Source: Gemmatimonadales bacterium UBA7889 (lineage in GTDB: Bacteria > Gemmatimonadota > Gemmatimonadetes > Longimicrobiales > Gaopeijiaceae). Taken from it: 19,489 nucleotides of DNA. Made by a program: the position numbers and the translations under genes. Position 1 is the first letter of the stretch. Each line of letters starts with the position of its first letter. This document shows, piece after piece, positions 1 to 7,588 of this stretch. Below the pieces are notes generated by a model, which saw only the letters and a list, made by a program, of their open reading frames with translations, searched no databases and had not been told where the DNA came from. The stretch is from contig DLRL01000063.1 of assembly GCA_002501085.1 (NCBI GenBank), forward strand, positions 2,754 to 22,242, given 5' to 3'.

Positions 1-2002
1 TCGGCTTCGTACCTTCTTCCGGTGCCTCAAGTTCGAGATACGGACCATAACGTCCAGTCTTTAGCCGAACTTGCTTACCTTCTTCCCTAGGATGGAAACC
101 AAGTTCTATCCCTTCAGGGGGTATACCATCCATCGAGCGCTTGCCTTTGCACTCAGGGTATGCTGAGCAACCCAGAAAACGGCCACTCTTGGTCCACTTA
201 ACCAACATGGGCTGACCACACTGCTCACAGGTCTCACCTTCAGCCGCAAGGATTTCCTTTATGATCTGGTCCGAATTTTCTTGACCGTCCTCCAGTCGTT
301 CTAGGAATCCCGGGTAGAAACCTGCAAGCAATTTGTGCCACTTTACTTCCCCGTCCTCTACTCGATCCAGTTCATTTTCCATCCGACTCGTAAACTCAAC
401 ATCGAAGATGTTTGGAAGAATACGGACGAGAAGCTTAGTAACTACCTCACCAAGATCCGTCGGATGGAAGCGTTTTTTCTCTAATTCCACATAGTCTCTA
501 TCTCTGATTTTCCCTATGGTATCGGCATAAGTAGAGGGTCTCCCTATGCCTAGTTTCTCCAACTCCTTTACAAGACTGGCCTCGGAAAAGCGTGGAGGAG
601 GCTGGGTGAAGTGCTGCTTCTGCTCTATTTGCTCGGTTTCACTCAAATCTTCAGGAGCGAGTTCTGGTAGTGGTTCCAGATCGTCTAGACGACGATGTTC
701 ACCAGACTCCCTGGCTTCGAGATAGAGACGTGTGAAACCTTGAAACTTCACAATCGATCCAGTGGAACGGAATAAATAACCCCGCCCACTAGCACCTACT
801 AGTTCAAAGTCTACAGTAGTCGTGTCGTATACAGCAGATGACATTTGACTGGCCATGAACCGAAGCCAAATCAATTCGTACAGCTTCGCTTCACCCTCAG
901 TCAAATAGCTCCTGGCTTCCGATGGGTGAAGCATCGGATCCGTCGGACGCACAGCTTCGTGGGCGTCCTGCGCTGCGCGTTGCTTCTTGCCACTGTAGAG
1001 GCGAGGAGATTTGGGTATATAGGTCGCGCCAAATTCCCTGGTTATCCACTCTCGAGCCTGACTTGTTGAGCCGGGCGACACTCTATTTGAGTCTGTACGC
1101 ATATAGGTGATCAAGCCGATTTGACCTCGGCCACCAATCTCTTTCCCCTCATAAAGTTTCTGCGCGGTCGACATCGTGGCGCGCGCTGAGAATCCGAGCC
1201 GCTTAGCAGCTTCTTGTTGCAGAGTAGATGTAGTGAACGGAGGAGCCGGATTCTTACGACGTTCACGACGCTTCACGTCCGATACCACGAACGGGATACC
1301 ATTCAAATCCCCAACTACATCGGTCGCAGCATCTTCCCCGGAGAGCTTGAATTTTTTCGCATCAATCTGATGCAGTTTTGCTTCGAACTTTTGACCATCC
1401 TTAGTAAGGTGCGCGGTAATCGACCAGTATTCCTGTTCAATAAAAGCGCGGATTTCATACTCCCGCTCACAAATAAGGCGAAGGGTGACCGTCTGCACGC
1501 GACCTGCAGAGAGACCAAACCGGATCGGCTCCCATAGCATTGGGCTGACCTGATAGCCAACCAGCCGGTCAAGAATTCTCCTCGCCTGCTGAGCCTCTAT
1601 TTTATTGCTATCAAGAGGCCCGGGATTATCCAGAGCTTCTTGAACTGCCTCTTTTGTGAGTTCATGAAAAGTTACTCGCTGGAAACGGTCCTTATCCTTT
1701 TCATACCCAAGTCTCTCTGCAACGTGGTACGCGATCGCCTCCCCTTCTCTGTCTGGATCTGTAGCAAGGATAATGCGGGTAATATTTTCTGCGCTCGCCA
1801 GGCTTCTTAATTCCTTAACGAGCTTTGTCTTCGTTGTTACGTACTTCGGCTTGAAATCATTGTCGACATCAACTCCCAACTCATCTTTTGGTAAATCTCT
1901 AACGTGTCCGACAGATGCAGCGACTTCATATCCGTCGCCAAGATATTTCTCTATCGTCCGAGCCTTCGTAGGTGATTCGACAATTACGAGTGTATGACTC
2001 AT
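1..2002 (-). CDS. topA: DNA topoisomerase I (type IA), 3' end cut by window edge
   Basis: Relaxes negatively supercoiled DNA by cutting one strand through a 5'-phosphotyrosine. I translated it by hand; 667 codons lie in the window and the C-terminus is missing. The N-terminal Toprim domain opens with LVIVESPTKA (residues 5-14) and has the metal-binding motif ATDPDREGEAI (80-90). The catalytic tyrosine is Tyr300 in LITYMRTDSN. A C4 zinc ribbon (CEQC...GCSAYPEC) starts at Cys592. It is followed by a GRYGPYL-type C-terminal repeat, a common tail type in TopA proteins outside the enterobacteria. The ATG overlaps the aroK stop by 4 bases (ATGA), so it is probably translated by coupling as the last visible gene of an aroC-aroK-topA unit. 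Family assignment is certain from the motifs. The length and number of C-terminal repeats cannot be seen. Confidence 0.97.
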   Translation of the reverse strand, partial: MSHTLVIVESPTKARTIEKYLGDGYEVAASVGHVRDLPKDELGVDVDNDFKPKYVTTKTKLVKELRSLASAENITRIILATDPDREGEAIAYHVAERLGYEKDKDRFQRVTFHELTKEAVQEALDNPGPLDSNKIEAQQARRILDRLVGYQVSPMLWEPIRFGLSAGRVQTVTLRLICEREYEIRAFIEQEYWSITAHLTKDGQKFEAKLHQIDAKKFKLSGEDAATDVVGDLNGIPFVVSDVKRRERRKNPAPPFTTSTLQQEAAKRLGFSARATMSTAQKLYEGKEIGGRGQIGLITYMRTDSNRVSPGSTSQAREWITREFGATYIPKSPRLYSGKKQRAAQDAHEAVRPTDPMLHPSEARSYLTEGEAKLYELIWLRFMASQMSSAVYDTTTVDFELVGASGRGYLFRSTGSIVKFQGFTRLYLEARESGEHRRLDDLEPLPELAPEDLSETEQIEQKQHFTQPPPRFSEASLVKELEKLGIGRPSTYADTIGKIRDRDYVELEKKRFHPTDLGEVVTKLLVRILPNIFDVEFTSRMENELDRVEDGEVKWHKLLAGFYPGFLERLEDGQENSDQIIKEILAAEGETCEQCGQPMLVKWTKSGRFLGCSAYPECKGKRSMDGIPPEGIELGFHPREEGKQVRLKTGRYGPYLELEAPEEGTKP

Positions 2003-2544
2003 TCCATCCCATTCCGTGGGTTATTCGCTTGTAGTATCTCCAAGATACGGACCGACACATCTTCTACTGAGAAGCCGTCAGTGTCCACCTTATGCTCTGC
2101 CTGACTGTATGCATCCGAGCGTTCTCTAAGGAGGTCTCGTGCCTTCTCCAGGGGATTTGAGCAACTAAGCAAAGGCCTAGTTTTCTCAGAATCTGTAACC
2201 CGCTGGATCGCTTCCTCGGGACTTACGGTAAGCCAAATGGTCGACGTGCCATCTGGTATCTCATCGAAGCGTCCAGGGACAGCTGCCCAACCCCCTCCAC
2301 TTGCAATCACTACTTCGTCTTGATTGAGAGCTTCTAGAGTCTTTCTGTGTTCTTCCAGTCGGAAAAAGGACTCTCCAGGATCTTGAAAGATTTCAGCAAT
2401 TGACATACCGGTATCACGGATGATGGCCTCGTCAATGTCTTCGAAACGCCACCCCAGTTGCTCCGCTAGCTCCCTGCCTACAGCCGATTTCCCAGAACCC
2501 ATAAAGCCTACAAGTAGAACCCTGTGGGCAAGGGAGACCTTCAC
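1999..2544 (-). CDS. aroK: Shikimate kinase
   Basis: Phosphorylates shikimate to shikimate 3-phosphate with ATP, the fifth step of the cytoplasmic chorismate pathway. The protein is 181 aa, the usual size. The P-loop is GFMGSGKS (residues 13-20). Next come the shikimate/Mg-binding DID (36-38), an Arg in the SFFRLEEHR segment (59-67), the glycine-rich ASGGGW (81-86), the lid TRPLL (122-126) and the C-terminal R...Y...A helix (RERSDAYSQA, 140-149). The start is GTG and overlaps the aroC stop by 4 bases (GTGA); the stop overlaps the topA start in the same way. The neighbour aroC supplies the last step of the same pathway. The symbol aroK rather than aroL is a naming convention only. Confidence 0.95.
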   Translation of the reverse strand: MKVSLAHRVLLVGFMGSGKSAVGRELAEQLGWRFEDIDEAIIRDTGMSIAEIFQDPGESFFRLEEHRKTLEALNQDEVVIASGGGWAAVPGRFDEIPDGTSTIWLTVSPEEAIQRVTDSEKTRPLLSCSNPLEKARDLLRERSDAYSQAEHKVDTDGFSVEDVSVRILEILQANNPRNGME

Positions 2545-3746
2545 CGTTCGCCAAAGCCTCGTTCATTCAAGTGTGAGATGTAGCCATCAAAATTTCTCCG
2601 CACCTCGGAAAGAGAGTCACCACCAAACTTGTCCAGGAAGGCATCTGCGAGTGTCAATGCTACCATACCTTCTGCGACGATAGCAGCTGCTGGCACAGCA
2701 CAGACGTCGCTTCTCTCAACTGCGGCATCTCCATCTGACCCATCACGAAGGTCAACGCTAGGCAGTCTCTTTCGGAGGGTCGAAATTGGTTTCATCGCGC
2801 CATGCACAATAAGAGGCTCACCTGTCGTGACTCCCCCTTCAAGTCCACCCGCGCGGTTCGAGGCACGAACAATCCCTCCACTCCGTGATCTCTCCTCAGC
2901 ACGTAGTATCGGATCATGCACCCCAGAGCCTGGCCGACGTGCACCTTCGAACCCAAGACCGATCTCGACACCTTTCACGGCATGGACTGACATCACCGCA
3001 CCTGCCAAACGTCCATCAAGCTTTTGGTCCCATGACACATAGCTTCCGAGACCTACTGGAAGACCTAGGGCGACAACCTCAAATATGCCACCGAGCGTAT
3101 CGCCTTTCTCCTTCGCTTCATCGATCTCAGCCATCATTTTCGTTACCGCACCCTCATCGAGACAACGAACAGGATTACAGTCAGCTACCTCATTGATATC
3201 CTCAGGCAACTCAATGATTTGAGCCTCAACAGGGCCAATAGATGTGACGTGACTCTCTACTCGGATACCAAACTCTGATAAGAATCTTTTGGCGACTGCG
3301 GCGCATGCCACACGAGCCGCAGTTTCCCGAGCGCTCGCGCGCTCTAGAATGTCACGTACGTCACGACGGTCGTACTTCAGAGCACCAACCAGATCAGCGT
3401 GACCCGGCCGTGGCAAGTAATGAGGCCTTAGGGTTTTTGGATTTACATCCTCCTCAGGAGGAAGATGACTCATCGCCGTAGTCCAGTTCTCCCAGTCACG
3501 GTTCCATATCAACATCGCAATTGGAGATCCAAGCGTTTCACCCAAGCGCACACCACTCAGCAAGTCGGCGCGGTCACTCTCAATCTGCATACGCCGTCCT
3601 CGCCCATAGCCTCCTTGACGACGCTCTAATTCAGGATCTACATCCCGCTTCATTTCCAGGGAAAGACCTGCAGGAATCCCTTCGATAAGGGCAGTGAGAC
3701 CCCGACCGTGTGACTCTCCAGCAGTACTAAACGAGATGTGTCCCAT
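2541..3746 (-). CDS. aroC: Chorismate synthase
   Basis: Converts 5-enolpyruvylshikimate 3-phosphate to chorismate with reduced FMN, the last step of the common aromatic pathway. The protein is 401 aa, slightly longer than the roughly 350-390 aa usual for bacteria. Three family signatures are visible: STAGESHGRGL (residues 7-17), ERASARETAARVACAA (135-150) and the RSD segment at 345-347. The start is ATG at 3746, with a GGGG-containing Shine-Dalgarno-like sequence 4-5 bases upstream. It is the first gene of a tightly overlapped aroC-aroK-topA unit. The gap before it (3747-3975) contains a plausible promoter, so this unit may have its own transcript besides read-through from the pilin gene. Confidence 0.97.
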   Translation of the reverse strand: MGHISFSTAGESHGRGLTALIEGIPAGLSLEMKRDVDPELERRQGGYGRGRRMQIESDRADLLSGVRLGETLGSPIAMLIWNRDWENWTTAMSHLPPEEDVNPKTLRPHYLPRPGHADLVGALKYDRRDVRDILERASARETAARVACAAVAKRFLSEFGIRVESHVTSIGPVEAQIIELPEDINEVADCNPVRCLDEGAVTKMMAEIDEAKEKGDTLGGIFEVVALGLPVGLGSYVSWDQKLDGRLAGAVMSVHAVKGVEIGLGFEGARRPGSGVHDPILRAEERSRSGGIVRASNRAGGLEGGVTTGEPLIVHGAMKPISTLRKRLPSVDLRDGSDGDAAVERSDVCAVPAAAIVAEGMVALTLADAFLDKFGGDSLSEVRRNFDGYISHLNERGFGER

Positions 3747-3755
3747 ATTACCCCT

Positions 3756-3779
3756 GATTAGGACTATAAGGCCTTAATC
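3756..3779 (-). promoter_or_regulatory. Imperfect inverted repeat in the aroC leader
   Basis: GATTAGG (3756-3762) faces CCTTAATC (3772-3779) with one bulged base, and AAGGCCTT forms a small perfect palindrome inside it. It lies between the candidate aroC promoter and the aroC start codon, where an operator or leader hairpin would sit. No known motif is recognised, and chance is possible. Confidence 0.2.
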
Positions 3780-3800
3780 CTACATACCTAAGCGTATCAG

Positions 3801-3829
3801 TATATAGATAAGGTTCGAGCGTGAACCAA
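3801..3829 (-). promoter_or_regulatory. Candidate sigma70-type promoter for aroC-aroK-topA
   Basis: On the minus strand a TTGGTT -35 box (3824-3829) is followed after 17 bases by TATATA (3801-3806). A second -10 reading, TATACT, lies two bases further on. It sits about 55 bases upstream of the aroC start in the only sizeable gap of this part of the minus-strand run. Assigned by pattern only. Confidence 0.35.
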
Positions 3830-3954
3830 GAGCTGTCCTTGCTGGATAGAGATAATCCACAGGTATCCAGGACGTTTCTTTGAGGCCTCAACCGGGCATT
3901 TACTCCGAAGGGACTACCAGAAGAAGTTGCGCATGTTATACCGAGCGATCAGAA

Positions 3955-3984
3955 AGCAGGTTCTGCGAATCTTTCTTACCTGCT
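3955..3984 (-). terminator. Weak hairpin at the end of the pilin gene
   Basis: A perfect 7-base stem, AGCAGGT / ACCTGCT (3978-3984 and 3955-3961), encloses a 16-base loop and begins within the last codons of the pilin gene. On the minus strand it is followed only by TTCT, so it is a poor intrinsic terminator. It could reduce read-through into aroC or protect the 3' end of the transcript. Confidence 0.3.
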
Positions 3985-4368
3985 ACAGGCAACCTCATCA
4001 GGAGCACTCGGAGTTCCCAAGAGAGTCGTAGTTGGAATCGGCCCATGATAGATGGAGCAACCCTCTATGGGTTCAAGGGCTACATGAGTAGCCGTAGCTG
4101 ACCAACCTTCAGAAGAAGCGTTGACGGATATACTCACATCGCGAGAACTAATGAAGGCCAAATTTGATTTCTCTGCAGTATAGGAATGCTCGCTGGCGTA
4201 GTAGATCTCCTGCTGGCTTGCCAGGTTCTTGAGATCAGCTTCCATGGCTGCGAAATACGATCTATGTGTCGTGTTGGAAACCTTGGGAATCGCTATGGCC
4301 ACCAGAATGCCCAAAATCACAATGACTATGAGTAGATCTATAAGTGTAAAGCCTTGTTTGTTACTCAT
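3976..4368 (-). CDS. Type IV pilin-like protein (prepilin N-terminal methylation signal)
   Basis: A small exported pilin or pseudopilin that would be cut and N-methylated by prepilin peptidase. I start it at the ATG at 4368 rather than at the in-frame TTG at 4443, because this gives MSNKQG|FTLIDLL, a normal six-residue leader before the Gly/Phe cleavage site. The hydrophobic helix spans residues 7-28 and is followed by an amphipathic segment (AAMEADLKNLASQQE). Two cysteines, Cys104 and Cys128, could form the usual C-terminal disulfide loop. The protein has 130 residues. Odd point: position +5 of the mature helix is Asp (Asp11), where most type IV pilins have Glu. The longer TTG reading would overlap the glycosyltransferase stop (TTGA) but puts 25 unlikely residues before the leader. 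It is a lone pilin; no assembly genes are visible. Confidence 0.85.
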   Translation of the reverse strand: MSNKQGFTLIDLLIVIVILGILVAIAIPKVSNTTHRSYFAAMEADLKNLASQQEIYYASEHSYTAEKSNLAFISSRDVSISVNASSEGWSATATHVALEPIEGCSIYHGPIPTTTLLGTPSAPDEVACSR

Positions 4369-4439
4369 TTCTGGGCCCGAGGCTTGTGTGGCAATCATCC
4401 ATGAGTAGAACATCCACAGAAAGAACCTAGCTCTAAAAT

Positions 4440-5267
4440 TCAATCAGGAGAAAGATCAGTATGCCAGGGATCTTCAAGCGGTGGCGTCCATCGAGGTACA
4501 GGTGGATGCCAAAGATTACTCTTGAGAATCCATCCTAGAGCGGAAACACCATCTGTCCAACCGATTTTCTTTCCTTCGGAGTAAGAACGTCCGTGATAAC
4601 TGATCGGTAACTCGTATATACGCGCACCCGCTTGGGCTAGGCGAGCGGTGAGTTCCGGCTCAATTCCAAACCTCTTAGTGGATAGGGGAAGTGAACGGAG
4701 CAGATCAGCGCGGATCATCTTATAGCAGGTCTCCATATCCGTGAGATTCACGTCAGTTAGGATATTTGACAGAAGTGTTAACAGGCGATTCCCAACTGAG
4801 TGCCAAAACAACAAGACGCGATGAGGGCCACCCAAGAAACGTGAGCCGTAAACAGCATCAGCCTTGCCACTTAGGATCGGCTCCAAAAGAACAGGAAGTT
4901 CCTGCGGATCATACTCAAGATCAGCGTCCTGAATGACTACGACATGCCCTTTTACCTGCTCAAACCCCGAACAGAGCGCAGCACCTTTTCCCAGATTCTT
5001 CTCATGGATACACAGTTGGTCAATCAACTCGTCTGCAAGATCGACTAATAGATCACGCGTCCCATCGGTTGAGCCATCATCAACGACGATCACATCTAAA
5101 TTAAGTGGTACCTCTCGGACTTGGCGCAGTAATTTCTCCACCGTTGCTATCTCGTTATAAACCGGAATTACAACGGAAAGCACCACCCTGTCCCAAGGGA
5201 GAGAGGCACTCCGCGGAACGGTAGAGCCAATTTGTGAACTTTTCTTATCTGGACTTCTCTGAGCCAT
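4440..5267 (-). CDS. Family 2 glycosyltransferase (dolichyl-phosphate-mannose-synthase-like)
   Basis: Probably transfers a sugar from a nucleotide sugar to a lipid phosphate or glycan at the cytoplasmic membrane face. The GT-A fold begins with LSVVIPVYNE (residues 31-40 from the ATG). Then come VVDDGSTDGT (62-71), NLGKGAALCSGF (92-103) and the metal-binding DAD in IQDADLEYDP (114-116 region). The LTDMETCYKMIR block is typical of DPM1-like enzymes. No transmembrane helix is evident. The start is uncertain: the frame is open to a TTG at 5318 (292 aa), but neither start has a well-placed ribosome site and the conserved domain begins well inside either one. The substrate cannot be told. The pilin gene lies just downstream, so pilin or surface glycosylation is possible but is only an inference from position. 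Confidence 0.9.
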   Translation of the reverse strand: MAQRSPDKKSSQIGSTVPRSASLPWDRVVLSVVIPVYNEIATVEKLLRQVREVPLNLDVIVVDDGSTDGTRDLLVDLADELIDQLCIHEKNLGKGAALCSGFEQVKGHVVVIQDADLEYDPQELPVLLEPILSGKADAVYGSRFLGGPHRVLLFWHSVGNRLLTLLSNILTDVNLTDMETCYKMIRADLLRSLPLSTKRFGIEPELTARLAQAGARIYELPISYHGRSYSEGKKIGWTDGVSALGWILKSNLWHPPVPRWTPPLEDPWHTDLSPD

Positions 5268-5355
5268 AGCGGTTCTAGAGACCTTCACCGTTGATCGAGC
5301 CTCATGGGTGAGCCCCAAGCCGGTAAATCTGTCATGTATACCTGTGTAGTCGCCA

Positions 5356-5391
5356 GCACTAAGTCAGGTCGCAGCTAACCGGGGTTAGTGC
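5356..5391 (-). repeat. Inverted repeat between the flavoprotein and glycosyltransferase genes
   Basis: GCACTAA (5356-5362) and TTAGTGC (5385-5391) are perfect 7-base arms around a 22-base loop that itself holds the near-palindrome CTAACCGGGGTTAG. It starts within a few bases of the flavoprotein stop codon. No T-run follows, so it is not a standard intrinsic terminator. It may be an mRNA-stabilising or attenuating hairpin. Confidence 0.35.
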
Positions 5392-5392
5392 A

Positions 5393-6049
5393 TTACCCAG
5401 GCCGAGCGATCTTACGGATATCTCCTGGCATTGCATACCCGATACCAGAAAGCCGCCCAACTGGTAGTAGTGCCTCAGGATCGACCTCTAATCTACCTTT
5501 AATCAGAGGAAGTGAGGCGTCCAGCCTGATTCCAACTACTCGCCCGATCACAAGCGTGTTGGGAGCAGCACCCAAGGCCACCTCCTGTTCGAGGACACAC
5601 TCAAGTACTGCTGGACATCCATCGACATATGGTGCATCTACACGATTAGAGGGGTTGGCCTTTAATCCAGCAAGCTCAAACTCGTTTACGGCTGCGTCTA
5701 CTTCGGCAGAGGTGAGATTCATTACGTCGAGTTGTGAAGCTGTAACAACGTTAGCGCAAAAGGCGAGCCGGTTCCTGATATTAATTAAGGTGTCTTTCGG
5801 GCCATTTGACCGGTGACCGACTGAAACACCAACAAGAATCGGTGCGTGAGACAGAGCAGAAAAATAGCTGAAGGGCGCTAAATTCGGTGTGTCATCGGAC
5901 CCCCAAGTTGAGATCCAACCGATTGGACGCGGAACTACCAGTGATGTTAGAAGTTGATAGCGTTCGCTAGCAGAGATCTCACCTGTATCAATTGATCGCA
6001 CCCCTTCATCTGATTTCGGACTAGGGGACTTATCATTACCCGTACTCAA
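5393..6049 (-). CDS. Flavin-reductase-like FMN-binding split-barrel protein
   Basis: A 218-aa cytoplasmic protein of the flavin reductase / DIM6-NTAB family, whose members bind FMN and often supply reduced flavin to a partner oxygenase. Visible signature segments are PRPIGWIST (40-48), NLAPFSYFSALSHAPILVGV (56-75, the usual FMN-contacting strand and loop) and KDTLINIR (85-92). The start is TTG and overlaps the stop of the upstream LysM gene by 4 bases (TTGA), which suggests translational coupling. No oxygenase partner lies nearby, so the substrate and partner are unknown. Family assignment is firm; the specific function is not. Confidence 0.9.
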   Translation of the reverse strand: MSTGNDKSPSPKSDEGVRSIDTGEISASERYQLLTSLVVPRPIGWISTWGSDDTPNLAPFSYFSALSHAPILVGVSVGHRSNGPKDTLINIRNRLAFCANVVTASQLDVMNLTSAEVDAAVNEFELAGLKANPSNRVDAPYVDGCPAVLECVLEQEVALGAAPNTLVIGRVVGIRLDASLPLIKGRLEVDPEALLPVGRLSGIGYAMPGDIRKIARPG

Positions 6050-6843
6050 TGGTTCGCGGGTACTTCCAGGATCTGCCCGGCATAGATTGTGCTTCCCTGA
6101 AGTCCGTTTACCTGTCTGAGCTCATTTACAGTGGTTTGGTGCCTTCTGGCAATCGTCCACAAAGAGTCTCCAGATCTTACTGTGTAGGATATTTCTGCTG
6201 TTCGGGAAGTTGTGCGTCTCTGAAGCATCTCTACGTAGCCAGCGTATTGATTTGGGAAAATCGCAACATGGTAGTGCGGAGGATAACGCTCCCTTGTTGC
6301 CTCTAGGACACGGGTCTGTTCCAGGTCCCCGAGAACCCTCTCGAGCCATAGTCGACAGTTACGATTTCCACTGTAACGTAGATCTACAGCCATACCAGTC
6401 GGGTGGACTGATCGGTCTGAGGCGTTACGCGGTTGTCGTTCGGTTGGCCGTGTCAGGCTCGTAATAACTAACTGTTCACCGCAAGCCGCCATGTACTGAC
6501 GGGACAGACGTTCAATGAAGAGTGCGACTTCTGGCCGAGCGAATGGAAATGACACTGCATGTAGTTGAAAATCACGGGTCGGACTTACCCTGACGATCCA
6601 TCCTTGTGAAGCGAAGTACCCCACCCGTTCAGGCGTATCCATATAGGTGAAGTCATGCTCCTCTGCGACCCGATTCTGAAGATCTAGCGATTTGCTCGAA
6701 CCTCTCAAGGTCTGCCCGGAAGCCGGAGTGCTCCAAGCCACTAGTAGAATCAGAAAGAGGAGGCGACTAAGAACCCTTTTAGAGGCACACTCTGTTACAA
6801 CTGTTCTTGTCATAGCACCCCATATGTAAACATATGTTTTCAC
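6046..6843 (-). CDS. Secreted LysM protein with LAS-type (M15-like / DUF5715-like) metallopeptidase signature
   Basis: Probable periplasmic peptidoglycan-binding and possibly peptidoglycan-cutting protein, 265 aa. An N-terminal signal peptide has its hydrophobic core near residues 28-38 and a likely cut after ASG (41-43). The central domain has SVHPTGMAVDLRY, giving His147 and Asp154 in the H-x6-D spacing of LAS zinc peptidases, followed by PPHYHVAIF with His190 and His192. Cys121 and Cys163 could form a disulfide. A C-terminal LysM domain (about 219-262, YTVRSGDSLWTIARRH...) would bind the glycan. The GTG start at 6843 has AGGAG at a rather long distance; an in-frame ATG at 6813 would give a shorter and more normal signal peptide. 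It overlaps the flavin-reductase gene by 4 bases. Activity is inferred from the zinc ligands; the wider domain resembles the uncharacterised DUF5715 group. Confidence 0.8.
   Translation of the reverse strand: MKTYVYIWGAMTRTVVTECASKRVLSRLLFLILLVAWSTPASGQTLRGSSKSLDLQNRVAEEHDFTYMDTPERVGYFASQGWIVRVSPTRDFQLHAVSFPFARPEVALFIERLSRQYMAACGEQLVITSLTRPTERQPRNASDRSVHPTGMAVDLRYSGNRNCRLWLERVLGDLEQTRVLEATRERYPPHYHVAIFPNQYAGYVEMLQRRTTSRTAEISYTVRSGDSLWTIARRHQTTVNELRQVNGLQGSTIYAGQILEVPANH
6821..6836. repeat. 16-base palindrome CATATGTAAACATATG
   Basis: Two copies of the self-complementary CATATG are separated by TAAA. It lies within the first codons of the LysM gene if GTG 6843 is used, or just upstream of the alternative ATG at 6813. 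In the second case it would be an operator-like site. No known regulator motif is recognised. Confidence 0.3.
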
Positions 6844-6898
6844 TGAGACAAGGATCTCTCCTGTGCTACTGCATGATGCTCTACGACGATCCCTATAC

Positions 6899-7519
6899 TT
6901 AACCCTGAGTAGAAGAGTATAGCTGAGCTACAACATCCCAATTTACAACATTCCACCAAGCAGAAAGGTAGTCGGGACGACGGTTCTGGTAGTTCAGATA
7001 ATATGCGTGCTCCCAGACATCCACTCCGAGGAGTGGCGTCATTCCACTCATCAAGGGGCTATCTTGATTAGCGGTCGAGAAGCAACAAACCGCCCCATCA
7101 CCGTCAACGCATAACCATCCCCACCCCGATCCAAACTGACCTCCTGCGGTCGCCTGGAATTTAGATTTGAAGTCGTCTAACGATCCAAAAGCATTATCAA
7201 TGGCTAACGAAAGATCTCCCGAAGGGCTGTCTGCTCCACCCGGTGTCATGATCGACCAGAAGAGAGCATGGTTCACATAGCCACCCCCATTATTTCTAAC
7301 CGCTCCTCTGATTGATTCTGGAAGTGCTTTAATATTAGAGAGCAAGCTCTCCACACTGTGACCATGAAAATCGGAATGGTCTGCTAACGCGGCATTAAGA
7401 TTGTTGGTATACGCCGCGTGATGCTTACCGTGATGGATCCCCATCGTTCGGGCGTCAATATGTGGCTCGAGTGCGTCGTGATCGTACCCGAGGTCCGGAA
7501 GTTCGAATGGGTAGGCCAT
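6899..7519 (-). CDS. sodA: Superoxide dismutase, Mn-type of the Fe/Mn family
   Basis: Converts superoxide to oxygen and hydrogen peroxide in the cytoplasm; there is no signal peptide. The protein is 206 aa, normal for the family. Metal ligands are His29 (in MGIHHGKHHAAY), His84 (in NHALFW), Asp167 and His171 (in DVWEHAYYL). Metal preference points to manganese: the active-site glutamine is placed as in Mn enzymes (STANQDSPL) and the NNGGG segment is glycine at the position where Fe enzymes carry their glutamine. A cambialistic enzyme cannot be excluded. The ATG at 7519 has an AAGGAG ribosome site about nine bases upstream. It follows the symporter gene by about 70 bases and may have its own promoter there, but I cannot point to convincing boxes. 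Confidence 0.95.
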   Translation of the reverse strand: MAYPFELPDLGYDHDALEPHIDARTMGIHHGKHHAAYTNNLNAALADHSDFHGHSVESLLSNIKALPESIRGAVRNNGGGYVNHALFWSIMTPGGADSPSGDLSLAIDNAFGSLDDFKSKFQATAGGQFGSGWGWLCVDGDGAVCCFSTANQDSPLMSGMTPLLGVDVWEHAYYLNYQNRRPDYLSAWWNVVNWDVVAQLYSSTQG

Positions 7520-7588
7520 ATAGTATGACTCCTTAGCTCTGCTGATATCTAAGCAAAATGAATAGGGTTCCGGCGCCGTGTAACTCCC

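Noticed and set aside
2629..3196. Plus-strand open frames opposite aroC
   Set aside because: Shadows of aroC; no ribosome site and no recognisable domain.
4369..4443. TTG-started N-terminal extension of the pilin (25 residues)
   Set aside because: It would place an extra hydrophobic segment before a normal six-residue prepilin leader. The ATG at 4368 gives the standard architecture.
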